NCBI GenBank assembly: GCA_017454945.1
Contig: JAFTCA010000013.1
Location: 124,505-162,433 of the forward strand
From: Bacteroidales bacterium
GTDB lineage: Bacteria; Bacteroidota; Bacteroidia; Bacteroidales; WCHB1-69
Reading direction: 5' to 3'
Length of the DNA: 37,929 bases
The translations under genes and the position numbers were made by a program. The notes beneath the pieces are model-generated. The model worked only from the letters and a program-made list of their open reading frames with translations. It was not told where the DNA came from and ran no database searches. Below, piece after piece: positions 7,161-15,637 of the stretch (its first letter is position 1; every line of letters begins with the position of its first letter).

Positions 7161-8468
7161 ATGATCTCAACAACTTTTACCTATCGCGATGCGCTCAACT
7201 TTGTTTCGGAGGAGCGTATTCGCCAATCTGCGCCGGCTGTGCGTGCTGCCTTTGAGCAATTGAACAGTCGCACCGGTCGCGGCAACGACTTCTTAGGATG
7301 GCTGGACCTGCCGTCACAACATGATGCCGACATGCTGATGGAAATACAGGCTGTGACCAAGAAAGTGTCGGCCAATTCGGACGTGGCTGTTGTCATTGGC
7401 ATTGGCGGCTCCTATTTGGGCACTCGCGCCGTGACCGAGGCTTTGCAACATCATTTCAGCGCTTGCCGCCCTACTGGTGCGCCCAAGTTGCTCTATGCGG
7501 GCAACAGCATCAGCGAAGACTATCTCCACGATCTGCTCGAAGTGCTCGACGAAGTGGAATATTCGCTCATCGTCATCTCCAAGTCGGGCACCACGACCGA
7601 GCCCGCCCTTGCCTTCCGCGTCCTGAAAGAGCATTGCGAAAACAAGTATGGCAAGACCACGGCTGCCCAGCGCATCTTCTGCATCACCGACGCTAATCGC
7701 GGGGCGTTGCGCCAGCTGGCTACCAATGAGGGTTACACCACTTTTGTCATTCCTGATGATGTGGGCGGTCGCTACTCGGTGCTCTCCCCTGTCGGTCTGC
7801 TGCCCATTGCAGTAGCAGGTTTCGACATTGAGAAGCTGCTGAAGGGAGCTGATGAGATGCGAAAAGTCATCACCCAAGAAACTGATCCTGAGAAGAATAT
7901 CGCCATGCAATACGCCGTGTTGCGCTATCTGCTCTACCAAGACCGCAAGACCACTGAACTGATGGTTGCTTACGAGCCGCGACTGTTCTACTTTATCGAG
8001 TGGTATAAGCAGCTTTTCGGTGAAAGCGAAGGTAAAGAGAATAAGGGCATCTTCCCTGCCGGTGCCATCTTTTCCACCGACCTGCACTCGCTGGGACAAT
8101 ACATCCAGGAAGGCGAACGCAATCTGTTTGAGACAGTTATCTCGGTTAAAAATGCTCATCATCATGTCTCCATCCCCTTTGACAAGGAGAATATTGACGG
8201 ACTTAACTACTTGCAACAGAAGAGCTTGCAGGAAATAAACCATACGGCTGAAGAAGGCACACGCATGGCACATGTGGCTGGCGGTGTGCCCAATTTGCGC
8301 ATTGAGATGGATAACATATCGGAAACATCCCTCGGCGAACTGATATTCTTCTTCGAGTACACCTGTGCATTAAGCGGTTACATGCTTAATATCAACCCAT
8401 TCAACCAGCCCGGCGTGGAGGCGTATAAGAAGAATATGTTCAAGCTACTGGGAAAACCGGGAGTTTAA
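7161..8468 (+). CDS. pgi: Glucose-6-phosphate isomerase
   Basis: 435 residues, the short bacterial form. Interconverts glucose-6-phosphate and fructose-6-phosphate in the cytoplasm. Sugar-phosphate binding motifs are IGGSYLGTRA (81-90) and SKSGTTTEP (140-148); GGRYSVLS (202-209) and the catalytic block WYKQLFGESEGK (281-292, Glu288) are intact, and the C-terminal part has the expected NPFNQPGVEAYKK. The ATG at 7161 has an AT-rich leader and no Shine-Dalgarno, as is common in this phylum. Housekeeping gene, probably monocistronic. Confidence 0.97.
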   Translation: MISTTFTYRDALNFVSEERIRQSAPAVRAAFEQLNSRTGRGNDFLGWLDLPSQHDADMLMEIQAVTKKVSANSDVAVVIGIGGSYLGTRAVTEALQHHFSACRPTGAPKLLYAGNSISEDYLHDLLEVLDEVEYSLIVISKSGTTTEPALAFRVLKEHCENKYGKTTAAQRIFCITDANRGALRQLATNEGYTTFVIPDDVGGRYSVLSPVGLLPIAVAGFDIEKLLKGADEMRKVITQETDPEKNIAMQYAVLRYLLYQDRKTTELMVAYEPRLFYFIEWYKQLFGESEGKENKGIFPAGAIFSTDLHSLGQYIQEGERNLFETVISVKNAHHHVSIPFDKENIDGLNYLQQKSLQEINHTAEEGTRMAHVAGGVPNLRIEMDNISETSLGELIFFFEYTCALSGYMLNINPFNQPGVEAYKKNMFKLLGKPGV

Positions 8469-8473
8469 GGGCA

Positions 8474-8632
8474 AATTCACAATTCACAATGCACGATTAA
8501 AAGAACAAAGATCAGAGAACAAAGAACAAATTCAGAATTCAGAATTCAAAATTCAATAACCCTTAACTCCTTAGTTTCTTAACTTCTTAACTCCTTAACT
8601 TTCTTCTCACCACTCACTTTTCACTTCTCACT
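8474..8632 (+). repeat. Composite intergenic repeat, copy 1 (before the sirtuin gene)
   Basis: The spacer is built of four low-complexity blocks in order: AATTCACAATTCACAATG-type units, AAGAACAAAG-type units, AATTCAGAATTC units, and CTTAACTCCTTAGTTTCTTA-type units that grade into TCACTTTTCACT. The same block types recur in the same orientation upstream of iorA, the ClC gene and the LtaS-like gene. Confidence 0.7.
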
Positions 8633-8662
8633 AATAGTTAATCAATTCAACCCCTCAATAAT

Positions 8663-9349
8663 ATGAAAAACCTTGTCATTCTTTCTGGTGCGGGCATCAG
8701 TGCCGAGAGCGGCATCAGCACTTTCCGCGATAGCAACGGCTTGTGGGAGAATTACAATGTGGAGGATGTGGCCAGCATTGAGGGCTGGTACAGGAATCCG
8801 AAGCTGATGATCGACTTCTACAACGAGCGGCGCAGTCAGTTGGAACATTGCCAACCCAATAAGGCGCACTTGATAGCCAAGGAGTTGGAACAATATTTCA
8901 ACGTGACGGTCATCACGCAGAATGTGGACAACCTACACGAGCGAGCCGGCTCGTCGAAGATAATCCACTTGCATGGCGAACTGACAAAAGTGTGTAGCGA
9001 GAACGGGAAGAAGTGTGTGGAAGATATTGGTTACAAACCCATTACCTACGGCGACCGCGCTGCCGACGGCGGACTGCTGCGGCCGTTCATCGTCTGGTTT
9101 GGCGAGGCGGTGCCTATGATGGATGCCGCCGTTGAAGCGGTGAGCCAGGCCGACATTCTGGTGGTCGTCGGCACTTCGCTGAATGTCTATCCTGCGGCCG
9201 GTTTGCTCTACTATGCCACCTCTGGCACACCGGTTTATGTGATAGACCCTAAAGAGGTGCAGCCCATCTCCCGTTATGTTGAATTCATTAAAGAAAAGGC
9301 TACGGTTGGCATGCAGATTCTCAAAGAAAAGCTGCTTGCCGACAAATAA
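8663..9349 (+). CDS. cobB: Sir2-family NAD-dependent protein deacylase
   Basis: 228 residues. NAD motif GAGISAESGIS (9-19) and FRD (21-23), TQNVDNLHERAG (85-96), catalytic His104 in HLHGE and VVVGTSLNVYPAAG near the end are all present, so the enzyme should be active. Tyr53 and Arg56 (FYNER) match the YxxR pair that in SIRT5/CobB-type enzymes binds succinyl or malonyl groups. Only Cys111 and Cys118 occur in the zinc-ribbon region; the second Cys pair is missing, so a structural zinc is doubtful. Fifteen nt separate it from the downstream lipid kinase, so the two are probably co-transcribed. Confidence 0.93.
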   Translation: MKNLVILSGAGISAESGISTFRDSNGLWENYNVEDVASIEGWYRNPKLMIDFYNERRSQLEHCQPNKAHLIAKELEQYFNVTVITQNVDNLHERAGSSKIIHLHGELTKVCSENGKKCVEDIGYKPITYGDRAADGGLLRPFIVWFGEAVPMMDAAVEAVSQADILVVVGTSLNVYPAAGLLYYATSGTPVYVIDPKEVQPISRYVEFIKEKATVGMQILKEKLLADK

Positions 9350-9363
9350 AAAACATTCTCATA

Positions 9364-10326
9364 ATGACTATCGAAACGATTAATCCTACCGAATTTGAAT
9401 GGCAAATCATCATAAATCCGTATGCTTTGTCACTACAAAACAACAGTTACCAAACACAAATAGAAGTTGAATTACAGCGTCTTGGCATCGAATACCAAAA
9501 ACATGTCGCCGACAATGGCTATGGCACCTGCAGGGAACAGATATGTCGCCTTTGTCAGGCTGGCGAGCGTCATTTCATCGTCTGCGGCGGCGACGGCACC
9601 ATCAACGAAATCATCAACGGCATCTTCCAGTCGGGTGTGGATACGCATGAGGTCTATGTCGCCATCCTGCCGATGGGAACTGGCAATGATTTTTGTCGCA
9701 CACACCTTTATCCCAATGATTTACAAGAAACCTTGCATTGTTTAGCCCACCCATCCTTCATTCAGCATGATGTAGGATTAGTTAGATCGATCAATGGGAA
9801 TGGCACCATAGCCGAGCGCTATTTCATTAATATTGCCGGTTTCGGTTTTGATGCTGATGTTATTCAGCACACTGTGGGCAATAAACCCAAACATTTCAGT
9901 TCGGCCATATACCTTACTACCCTCTTAAAGGTTCTCTTCAAACACAAGTCGCAAAATATTCATATTAAAGGAGATAACTTTGATATAACAGAAAGTGTTT
10001 ACACCATGGCCGTCGGCATTGGCAAGTACAACGGCAACGGCATGATGCAGGTTCCCATGGCCCTGCAAGACGACGGATTGCTCGATTTGGTGGTCATTCG
10101 CCACCTCTCTCCTTTCAAAGTCATTGCGAATGTCAAAAATTTGTATGCCGGTAAACATATCGCCATGAAGGAAGTCAGCACTTACAAGGCCAAGCATATC
10201 TCCATCACATCGGCAGAGTCGGTGTTGGGCGAAGTGGAGGGTGAAATGTTGAAAACGGGCGAATATGACATTTCGGTGCTTCCGCAGTCTATTCATATTA
10301 TGACAATGCAACAGAATAATTTATAA
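9364..10326 (+). CDS. Diacylglycerol kinase-like lipid kinase (YegS/DgkB family)
   Basis: 320 residues. The nucleotide-binding blocks of the family are clear: IINPYA near residue 16, VCGGDGTINEIING (73-86) and LPMGTGNDFCRT (102-113); the C-terminal beta-sandwich half includes DGLLDLVVI. Predicted to phosphorylate a lipid hydroxyl (diacylglycerol or a sphingoid-type base; Bacteroidota make sphingolipids) at the cytoplasmic face of the membrane. Substrate not decidable. Lies between the sirtuin and the DUF1343 gene on the same strand; the 20-nt spacer after it is an AT-rich repeat. Confidence 0.9.
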   Translation: MTIETINPTEFEWQIIINPYALSLQNNSYQTQIEVELQRLGIEYQKHVADNGYGTCREQICRLCQAGERHFIVCGGDGTINEIINGIFQSGVDTHEVYVAILPMGTGNDFCRTHLYPNDLQETLHCLAHPSFIQHDVGLVRSINGNGTIAERYFINIAGFGFDADVIQHTVGNKPKHFSSAIYLTTLLKVLFKHKSQNIHIKGDNFDITESVYTMAVGIGKYNGNGMMQVPMALQDDGLLDLVVIRHLSPFKVIANVKNLYAGKHIAMKEVSTYKAKHISITSAESVLGEVEGEMLKTGEYDISVLPQSIHIMTMQQNNL

Positions 10327-10346
10327 TTTACAATTTACAATTGATA

Positions 10347-11579
10347 ATGAAGAAGATAGCCACATTTTTGTTTTTCGCATTTTTGACGCTGCTAACAAAC
10401 GCACAAATAAAAATGGGTGCCGAGTGCATGGAGCAATATTTGCCGCTGTTAAAAGGCAAAAAAGTGGCCGTTTGCGGCAATCACACATCCATGGTCGAGA
10501 ATACCCATCTGGTTGATACATTGCTCGCTTCGGGTGTAAATGTGGTGGCAATTTTCTGTCCCGAGCACGGTTTTCGTGGCGAGGCTGAGGCTGGCGCTCA
10601 TATCAAGTCGTCGGTGGATGCCAAGACGGGACTGCCTATTATTTCTTTGTATGGCAGCAACCGCAAGCCCAAGGCTGAGCAATTGGCAGGCATTGACATC
10701 ATTTTATTTGATATTCAAGATGTTGGCTGTCGGTTTTATACCTACATTTCCACCTTGCATTATGTGATGGAGGCCGCGGCTGAAAATCATGTGATTGTCG
10801 CCATCTTAGACCGTCCCAATCCCAATGGCTATTTTGTTGACGGCCCGGTACTGGAGCCCAAGTACAAGTCGTTCATTGGCATGCATCCCGTACCTGTGGT
10901 GCATGGCATGACCATTGCTGAGTACGGCATGATGATCAATGCGGAAGGTTGGCTTTCGACAGGACCTATGAGTTGCGACCTGCGTATTTTCACCATGGAA
11001 GGCTACAACCACAGTATGCGCTATCATCTTCCCAAAGCGCCGTCGCCCAACTTACAGAGCGACGAAGCCATCTACCTCTATCCTTCGTTGTGTTTGTTTG
11101 AAGGAACGCTGATAAGTGTTGGACGTGGTACTGACAAGCCTTTTGAAGTTTACGGACATCCCGAGTTGACTGGCGGCGACTATTACTTTACGCCGCAGCC
11201 TATCCGTGGCGTATCGGAAAATCCGCCGCTGAAGGGACAGCGTTGCCGTGGCTATCAGCTGACAGACCTGGCGCGCGCCCGTTACGACAGCACCAACTCG
11301 TTCTCGCTGGAGTTCGTAACGAATGCGTACCGCCAATTTCCGCGCAAGAGCGCTTTCTTTGAGCGTGCCGAGGTGTTCGACAAGTTGGCAGGCACCGCCA
11401 CATTGCGCCAGCAGATTATTGCAGGTAAGACGGAGCAGGAAATCCGCGACAGCTGGCAGCCGGCGCTCGATAGTTTTAAGGCCAAACGCGCTCTGTACTT
11501 ATTGTATCCACTCAACGACACAACGCCGAAGCAACCCAACGACATCTATCCCGAAGAGATTATCGAACATGACAACTGA
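10347..11579 (+). CDS. DUF1343 / NamZ-like exo-beta-N-acetylmuramidase
   Basis: 410 residues from the ATG at 10347; an in-frame TTG two codons earlier is less likely. Signal peptide of about 19 residues (MKKIATFLFFAFLTLLTNAQ), so periplasmic or outer-membrane facing. DUF1343 blocks are present: GNHTSMVENTHLVDTL, FCPEHGFRGEAEAGAH, GLPIISLYGSNRKP, FDIQDVGCRFYTYISTL and LDRPNPNG, then PVVHGMTIAEYGMMIN. Characterised family members (NamZ) release terminal N-acetylmuramic acid from peptidoglycan fragments; the role here is inferred to be cell-wall recycling. The PAP2 gene starts 3 nt after its stop. Confidence 0.9.
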   Translation: MKKIATFLFFAFLTLLTNAQIKMGAECMEQYLPLLKGKKVAVCGNHTSMVENTHLVDTLLASGVNVVAIFCPEHGFRGEAEAGAHIKSSVDAKTGLPIISLYGSNRKPKAEQLAGIDIILFDIQDVGCRFYTYISTLHYVMEAAAENHVIVAILDRPNPNGYFVDGPVLEPKYKSFIGMHPVPVVHGMTIAEYGMMINAEGWLSTGPMSCDLRIFTMEGYNHSMRYHLPKAPSPNLQSDEAIYLYPSLCLFEGTLISVGRGTDKPFEVYGHPELTGGDYYFTPQPIRGVSENPPLKGQRCRGYQLTDLARARYDSTNSFSLEFVTNAYRQFPRKSAFFERAEVFDKLAGTATLRQQIIAGKTEQEIRDSWQPALDSFKAKRALYLLYPLNDTTPKQPNDIYPEEIIEHDN

Positions 11580-11582
11580 CTG

Positions 11583-12158
11583 ATGGGAACGCTACAGCAA
11601 ATCGATAGTTCTATATTCCTGTACTTCAATGGAATGCACGCATCGTGGGGCGATGTGTTTTTCTATTATATTTCCAATCGTTTTGTATGGATTCCGCTCT
11701 ATTTGCTGTTGGCCTTCTTCCTTTTCCGTCGCTATCGTAAAAAGGCGTGGATTGTAGTGGCCGCTGTTGTCATTTCCGTATTCCTCAGTGATCAGAGTTG
11801 CAATCTCATCAAGCGCACCGTTCAGCGACCGCGCCCCAGCCATAATATAGAACTTGTTGACCAAGTGCACCTTGTAGCCAAGCCTGACGGCACACTCTAC
11901 AAAGGCGGGCCTTACGGATTTCCCTCTTCACACGCAGCCAATGCGATGGCTTTAGCGTTTATTGTCGTGGTATTCCTCACCCGCGAAAAGACGCTGTGGA
12001 CGCTGTTGATGTTCTTTTGGATGCTGCTCGTTTCTTACAGTCGCATTTATCTTGGCGTGCACTACCCTGGCGACATTATTGTCGGCTGGTGTGTGGGGGC
12101 GATCTGGAGCGGGCTGATTATCTTTGGATTACAAAAGTCGAAGTGGTTGAAAGAATAA
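11583..12158 (+). CDS. PAP2-family membrane phosphatase
   Basis: 191 residues, about five membrane helices. The tripartite phosphatase signature is complete: KRTVQRPRP (77-85), GFPSSHAANAM (112-122) with His117, and SRIYLGVHYPGD (153-164) with Arg154 and His160. Likely dephosphorylates undecaprenyl pyrophosphate or another lipid phosphate at the periplasmic face. The start is 3 nt after the DUF1343 stop and the next gene begins 4 nt after its own stop, so these are tightly coupled envelope genes. Exact lipid substrate not determinable. Confidence 0.93.
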   Translation: MGTLQQIDSSIFLYFNGMHASWGDVFFYYISNRFVWIPLYLLLAFFLFRRYRKKAWIVVAAVVISVFLSDQSCNLIKRTVQRPRPSHNIELVDQVHLVAKPDGTLYKGGPYGFPSSHAANAMALAFIVVVFLTREKTLWTLLMFFWMLLVSYSRIYLGVHYPGDIIVGWCVGAIWSGLIIFGLQKSKWLKE

Positions 12159-12162
12159 CGCT

Positions 12163-12609
12163 ATGGGACGCACCATCAAACGGATTGCATATCTGCTGAT
12201 TCAATGGACATGGGGATTGCCGCAAAATCTGCTGGCAGGACTTGTGTATGCTATTTTGTACCGTAGCCACAAGCATGAAGTTTTCCGTCAGGCGTATGTA
12301 ACCCTGTGGAACCACCCCTACAGTCTGGGCTGCGGCATGTTTGTCTTCCGGGGAGACCATGGCTATGAGCATTTATCCAAAGAAAAAAACGACGAAATCA
12401 ACCGCCAGGTGCTTGTTCACGAATACGGGCATACAGTGCAGTCGCTGATATTAGGTCCTCTGTTTCTGCCCGTTATAGCTCTGCCTTCTTTATTGTGGGC
12501 TGGATTGCCTATAGCCAAACGCTGGCGGAGGAAACATAAATATTCCTACTACAAATTTTACACCGAAAATTGGGCTAACAGACTGGGCGACAAATACAAT
12601 TTAGCTTAA
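12163..12609 (+). CDS. Zincin-like small membrane protein with HEYGH motif
   Basis: 148 residues. One hydrophobic segment near the N-terminus (about 18-33) and a second at about 93-115. Between them VLVHEYGHTVQSL (83-95) gives a HExxH-type zinc site (His86, Glu87, His90). A later ENWANRLGD block (about 134-142) could supply a third ligand. The family was not recognised by name; similar short Bacteroidota proteins are annotated as hypothetical. It may be a small membrane metalloprotease, but activity is unproven. The stop overlaps the convergent topB stop by 4 nt. Confidence 0.75.
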   Translation: MGRTIKRIAYLLIQWTWGLPQNLLAGLVYAILYRSHKHEVFRQAYVTLWNHPYSLGCGMFVFRGDHGYEHLSKEKNDEINRQVLVHEYGHTVQSLILGPLFLPVIALPSLLWAGLPIAKRWRRKHKYSYYKFYTENWANRLGDKYNLA

Positions 12610-14606
12610 AACGGTTGGCGGTAAGTGCAGCCGTTGCGCCATTCAGAGCAGCCGTAGGCTGTTTTTCCTTTGATAATACGACCTTTGCCGCACACGGGGC
12701 AGACTTGTCCTACAGGTTCGCCAGTTGGGGCTGGTTCGGGTGTTTCTTTCTTGACTGATGAGGCTTTCGATTTCGGTTTCGGTGCCTTTTTCGGTTCAGT
12801 AGCGACAACAGTGACACGTCGGTTGGAAGTGTCGGCCATCACCGTGGAGACGATGCCACCGACCATCTGTTTCAACTCATCGACAAACTGCTTGGCGTCG
12901 TACTTATGTTGCTCAATTTCACGCAGTTTCTTTTCCCACTGACCAGTCAGTTCGGCACTTTTAAGGATATCTTCACGTATCAAGCCTATCAGTTCAATGC
13001 CTGTGGCAGTGGGTGCCAAGCTCTTTCGCTCTTTTTTGATATAGTGGCGTTTGAATAAAGTCTCAATGATGGCGGCACGCGTGGATGGGCGACCAATGCC
13101 GTTTTCCTTCAACGCATCGCGCAGCGTCTCGTCATCCACCAGTTTGCCGGCGGTTTCCATAGCACGCAACAGTGTGGCTTCGGTGTACGGCTTGGGTGGC
13201 GTGGTCCATTTTTCGGCCAGTTGCGGCTCGTGTGGACCGTGTTCGCCCTTCACGAAGTCGGGCAGCAGCTTTTCTTCTTCCTTCTCCTTGTCATCATCGC
13301 TCTTCTCGTCCTCCGCCTTGGCAGGTTTCAGCACATCTCTCCAACCGGCTTCAAGTATCTGTTTACCAGTAGCTTTAAACTCCACCTTCTCCACTTGGCC
13401 AAGAACTGTTGTGGATGAGAAGACGCAATCGGGATAGAATACAGCGATGAAATGGCGACACACCTCGTCATAGACTTTGCCTTCCGCCTCGCTTAGTGCA
13501 CCTGCTGTAACGCCTGTGGGTATAATGGCATGGTGGTCGGTCACCTTGCTATTGTCGAACACTTTTTTGCTCTTGGGCAATTTCTTGCCAGCCAGTGGGG
13601 CTGTTAATGTCGCATACGCTTTAAGACCTTGCAAAATGGCCGGACACTTGGCGTAGATGTCGTCAGTCAGGTATGTGGTATCGACGCGCGGATAAGTCGT
13701 CAACTTCTTTTCGTACAGTGACTGGATGAGTTGCAGCGTCTGGTCGGCCGAAAAACCATATTTGCGGTTGCACTCCACCTGCAGCGAGGTCAGGTCGAAC
13801 AGCCGGGGCGGCGCTTCCTTGCCTTTCTTGGTGGTTATATCGGTAATAGTCAGATCTTTGCCAGTGATTTTCTGTAGGTCGGCCTGACCCTCTTCTATCG
13901 ACTTGTACTTGCCTTTGGTGGCGGTAAAAGTCGTATTGCGATAGATGGTTGACAGCACCCAATATTGTTGGGGTTTGAAGTTTCGGATTTCGTCGTCACG
14001 TTTCACGATGAGTGCCAGCGTAGGTGTTTGCACGCGGCCCACTGACAGCACCTGCCGATTTTGGCCATATTTGAGCGTGTAAAGGCGTGTGGCGTTCATG
14101 CCAAGCAGCCAGTCGCCGATAGCGCGGCAGAGGCCTGCTTCATACAAAGATTGGTACTCGTCTTGATTCTTGAGCGTTTTAAAACCTTCTCTAATAGCAT
14201 CTTCCGTCAACGAGGAGATCCACAGCCGTTGCACAGGACACTTTGCTTGGGCGGCTTGCATCACCCAACGTTGGATCAGCTCGCCCTCCTGCCCAGCATC
14301 ACCGCAGTTGATGATGCTATCGGCTTTTTGCATTAGTGTCTCGATGATGGCAAACTGCTCTTTGATGGATTGGCTGTCGATGAGTTTGATGCCGAAACGC
14401 GGTGGCACCATGGGCAGGCGGCTCAGCGCCCACGCTTTCCACTGCGGCGTGTAGTCGTGCGGCTCCTTTAGCGTGCAGAGGTGGCCGTAAGTCCACGTCA
14501 CCTGATAACCATTCCCTTCCAGATACCCACGATGCTGCTCGTTAGCCCCCAGCACCTTTGCAATATCCCTCGCCACACTCGGCTTCTCAGCAATACAAAC
14601 AATCAT
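12606..14606 (-). CDS. topB: DNA topoisomerase III
   Basis: 666 residues, type IA topoisomerase. TOPRIM domain: AEKPSVARDIAKVLG (6-20) with Glu7, and the acidic cluster CGDAGQEGE (101-109). VGRVQTPTLALIV (189-201) follows, and the nucleophile is Tyr305 in TTYPRVDTTYL. The C-terminal part has a charged linker, a basic Pro/Lys-rich stretch and one four-Cys zinc ribbon (CPVCGKG, then a CSEWRNGC-type pair) at the extreme end. Decatenates DNA and resolves recombination or replication intermediates. A second TopB is typical of Bacteroidota mobile elements, but nothing here marks this copy as mobile. Confidence 0.96.
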   Translation of the reverse strand: MIVCIAEKPSVARDIAKVLGANEQHRGYLEGNGYQVTWTYGHLCTLKEPHDYTPQWKAWALSRLPMVPPRFGIKLIDSQSIKEQFAIIETLMQKADSIINCGDAGQEGELIQRWVMQAAQAKCPVQRLWISSLTEDAIREGFKTLKNQDEYQSLYEAGLCRAIGDWLLGMNATRLYTLKYGQNRQVLSVGRVQTPTLALIVKRDDEIRNFKPQQYWVLSTIYRNTTFTATKGKYKSIEEGQADLQKITGKDLTITDITTKKGKEAPPRLFDLTSLQVECNRKYGFSADQTLQLIQSLYEKKLTTYPRVDTTYLTDDIYAKCPAILQGLKAYATLTAPLAGKKLPKSKKVFDNSKVTDHHAIIPTGVTAGALSEAEGKVYDEVCRHFIAVFYPDCVFSSTTVLGQVEKVEFKATGKQILEAGWRDVLKPAKAEDEKSDDDKEKEEEKLLPDFVKGEHGPHEPQLAEKWTTPPKPYTEATLLRAMETAGKLVDDETLRDALKENGIGRPSTRAAIIETLFKRHYIKKERKSLAPTATGIELIGLIREDILKSAELTGQWEKKLREIEQHKYDAKQFVDELKQMVGGIVSTVMADTSNRRVTVVATEPKKAPKPKSKASSVKKETPEPAPTGEPVGQVCPVCGKGRIIKGKTAYGCSEWRNGCTYRQPF

Positions 14607-14661
14607 ACAGCAGTTGTTATCAATGAATTAAAAAGATGAAACCATCCCGTAGATGGAAAAG

Positions 14662-14669
14662 CAAAGATA
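14662..14669 (-). promoter_or_regulatory. -7 box of topB
   Basis: Minus-strand TATCTTTG (TAnnTTTG), 55 nt before the ATG at 14606. Confidence 0.45.
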
Positions 14670-14759
14670 AGGAAAAACCTCGGCGGTTGCGCGAATATCG
14701 ACAATTTTATATGATTTATCCTCACTTAGGTGGTGAAATAGAAAATTTCTTTCACCTCT

Positions 14760-15164
14760 TTATATCAGTTTTATTGCCGCCAGTTCTCTGCCAATTTTAT
14801 TAATGGCCTTTTGTATCTTCGAGACTTGTTGCGATGAGATATATTGACCTCTCTTGTATTGACGCATCAACGAAGGGTTGATGCCCGCATACTCGGCAAA
14901 TTTGGTCATATTCAAATACTTGTTGTAATGCAAGAATGAGGCGATATCATATTTATAAACAAAAATGGTATTCTTCAAATCATCAGGCTCTTCAATGCCA
15001 TCTTCTTCACAAAGTCGGATAATTTCTCTGACTGAATTTTCAAAATCAGCCTTTGCTTCTGCAATTGTTTTGCCATCTCCAATGATTGTAGAATGGGTGT
15101 CAGGGGTAAAAACTCCAAATGTGCCGTCTTTACCCATCTCAATTAATGCTGTGCTTTTTTTCAT
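14760..15164 (-). CDS. Orphan HicB-like/XRE-type regulator
   Basis: 134 residues from the ATG at 15164. That ATG has an AGGAG Shine-Dalgarno at 15170-15174, rare in this phylum, and is preferred over an upstream GTG at 15179. The N-terminal half (STALIEMGKDGTFGVFTPD, then GDGKTIAEAKADFENSV) is a HicB-type partial RNase H fold. The C-terminal half (LNMTKFAEYAGINPSLMRQY, then ISSQQVSKIQKAINKIGREL) is a helix-turn-helix. No HicA toxin gene is found on either side. Such solitary HicB-HTH proteins are common in Bacteroidales and probably act as transcription factors. Confidence 0.85.
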   Translation of the reverse strand: MKKSTALIEMGKDGTFGVFTPDTHSTIIGDGKTIAEAKADFENSVREIIRLCEEDGIEEPDDLKNTIFVYKYDIASFLHYNKYLNMTKFAEYAGINPSLMRQYKRGQYISSQQVSKIQKAINKIGRELAAIKLI

Positions 15165-15199
15165 CTTAACTCCTTCCACTTCATACTGTGTGGGTTTTG

Positions 15200-15207
15200 C
15201 AAAGATA
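15200..15207 (-). promoter_or_regulatory. -7 box of the HicB-like gene
   Basis: Minus-strand TATCTTTG, 36 nt before the ATG at 15164. The rest of the spacer up to 15441 is AT-rich and shows no gene. Confidence 0.45.
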
Positions 15208-15441
15208 TTGCGTTTTCGTTATATCTTAACGAAATTCATCAAAAAAATATCAATAAATTTTCTATCTCTGTAGAAATCTTTATTATACTGCGCAAAAATA
15301 CGATATTTTTCACTTTGTTATCCTTCTGTTGATAACAATTTATTAACAAAACAACATCATCGCCAACACACAAATAATAAACATGTTATACTATAAATGG
15401 CCATTTTTTGTTCAAACTTCCTTAACATATTGATCTGTTTC

Positions 15442-15540
15442 GTGCCTTCGGCACTTCACTTGCCCCTGTTCGTCCTCTTCCCCAGACTGCGTCCTGACGG
15501 CCTTGTCTGAGGTTAATAGGATGTTGTGCCTTTGGCACAA
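15442..15540. other. Cluster of short inverted repeats in a GC-rich patch
   Basis: Within an AT-rich 458-nt spacer lies a patch with GTGCC-TTC-GGCAC (15442-15454), CAGAC...GTCTG (15483-15509) and TTGTGCC-TTT-GGCACAA (15524-15540). The first and last hairpins share the GTGCC/GGCAC core. No reading frame of interest was found. It may be a structured RNA, a REP-like element or a fragment of a mobile sequence. Confidence 0.5.
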
Positions 15541-15544
15541 GAAA

Positions 15545-15585
15545 TTGTTGGTTTGCGGTCAAAAATTTCGACCGCAAACCAACAA
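15545..15585 (-). terminator. Perfect 16-bp hairpin after the Ig-like lipoprotein gene
   Basis: TTGTTGGTTTGCGGTC (15545-15560) and its exact reverse complement (15570-15585) flank a 9-nt loop. It lies 52 nt beyond the stop of the lipoprotein gene on the minus strand, where it is followed by ATTTCTT, so it probably acts as an intrinsic terminator or mRNA-end stabiliser. On the plus strand it ends in a run of A. Confidence 0.65.
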
Positions 15586-15637
15586 AAAAGATTATCTGTA
15601 CATCACAAAATTTTCCCCTGCTGCTTTGGGAATGGAA

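Noticed and set aside
7314..8273. Minus-strand frame of 319 codons inside pgi
   Set aside because: Shadow of the unmistakable pgi gene; caused by codon bias on the opposite strand.
12606..14606. topB as evidence of a conjugative element
   Set aside because: No tra genes, integrase, relaxase or att repeats nearby; flanking genes look like core chromosome.
14760..15441. Possible HicA toxin partner for the HicB-like gene
   Set aside because: No 60-80 codon frame with a HicA-type GSH motif on either side; the protein belongs to the common solitary HicB-HTH group.
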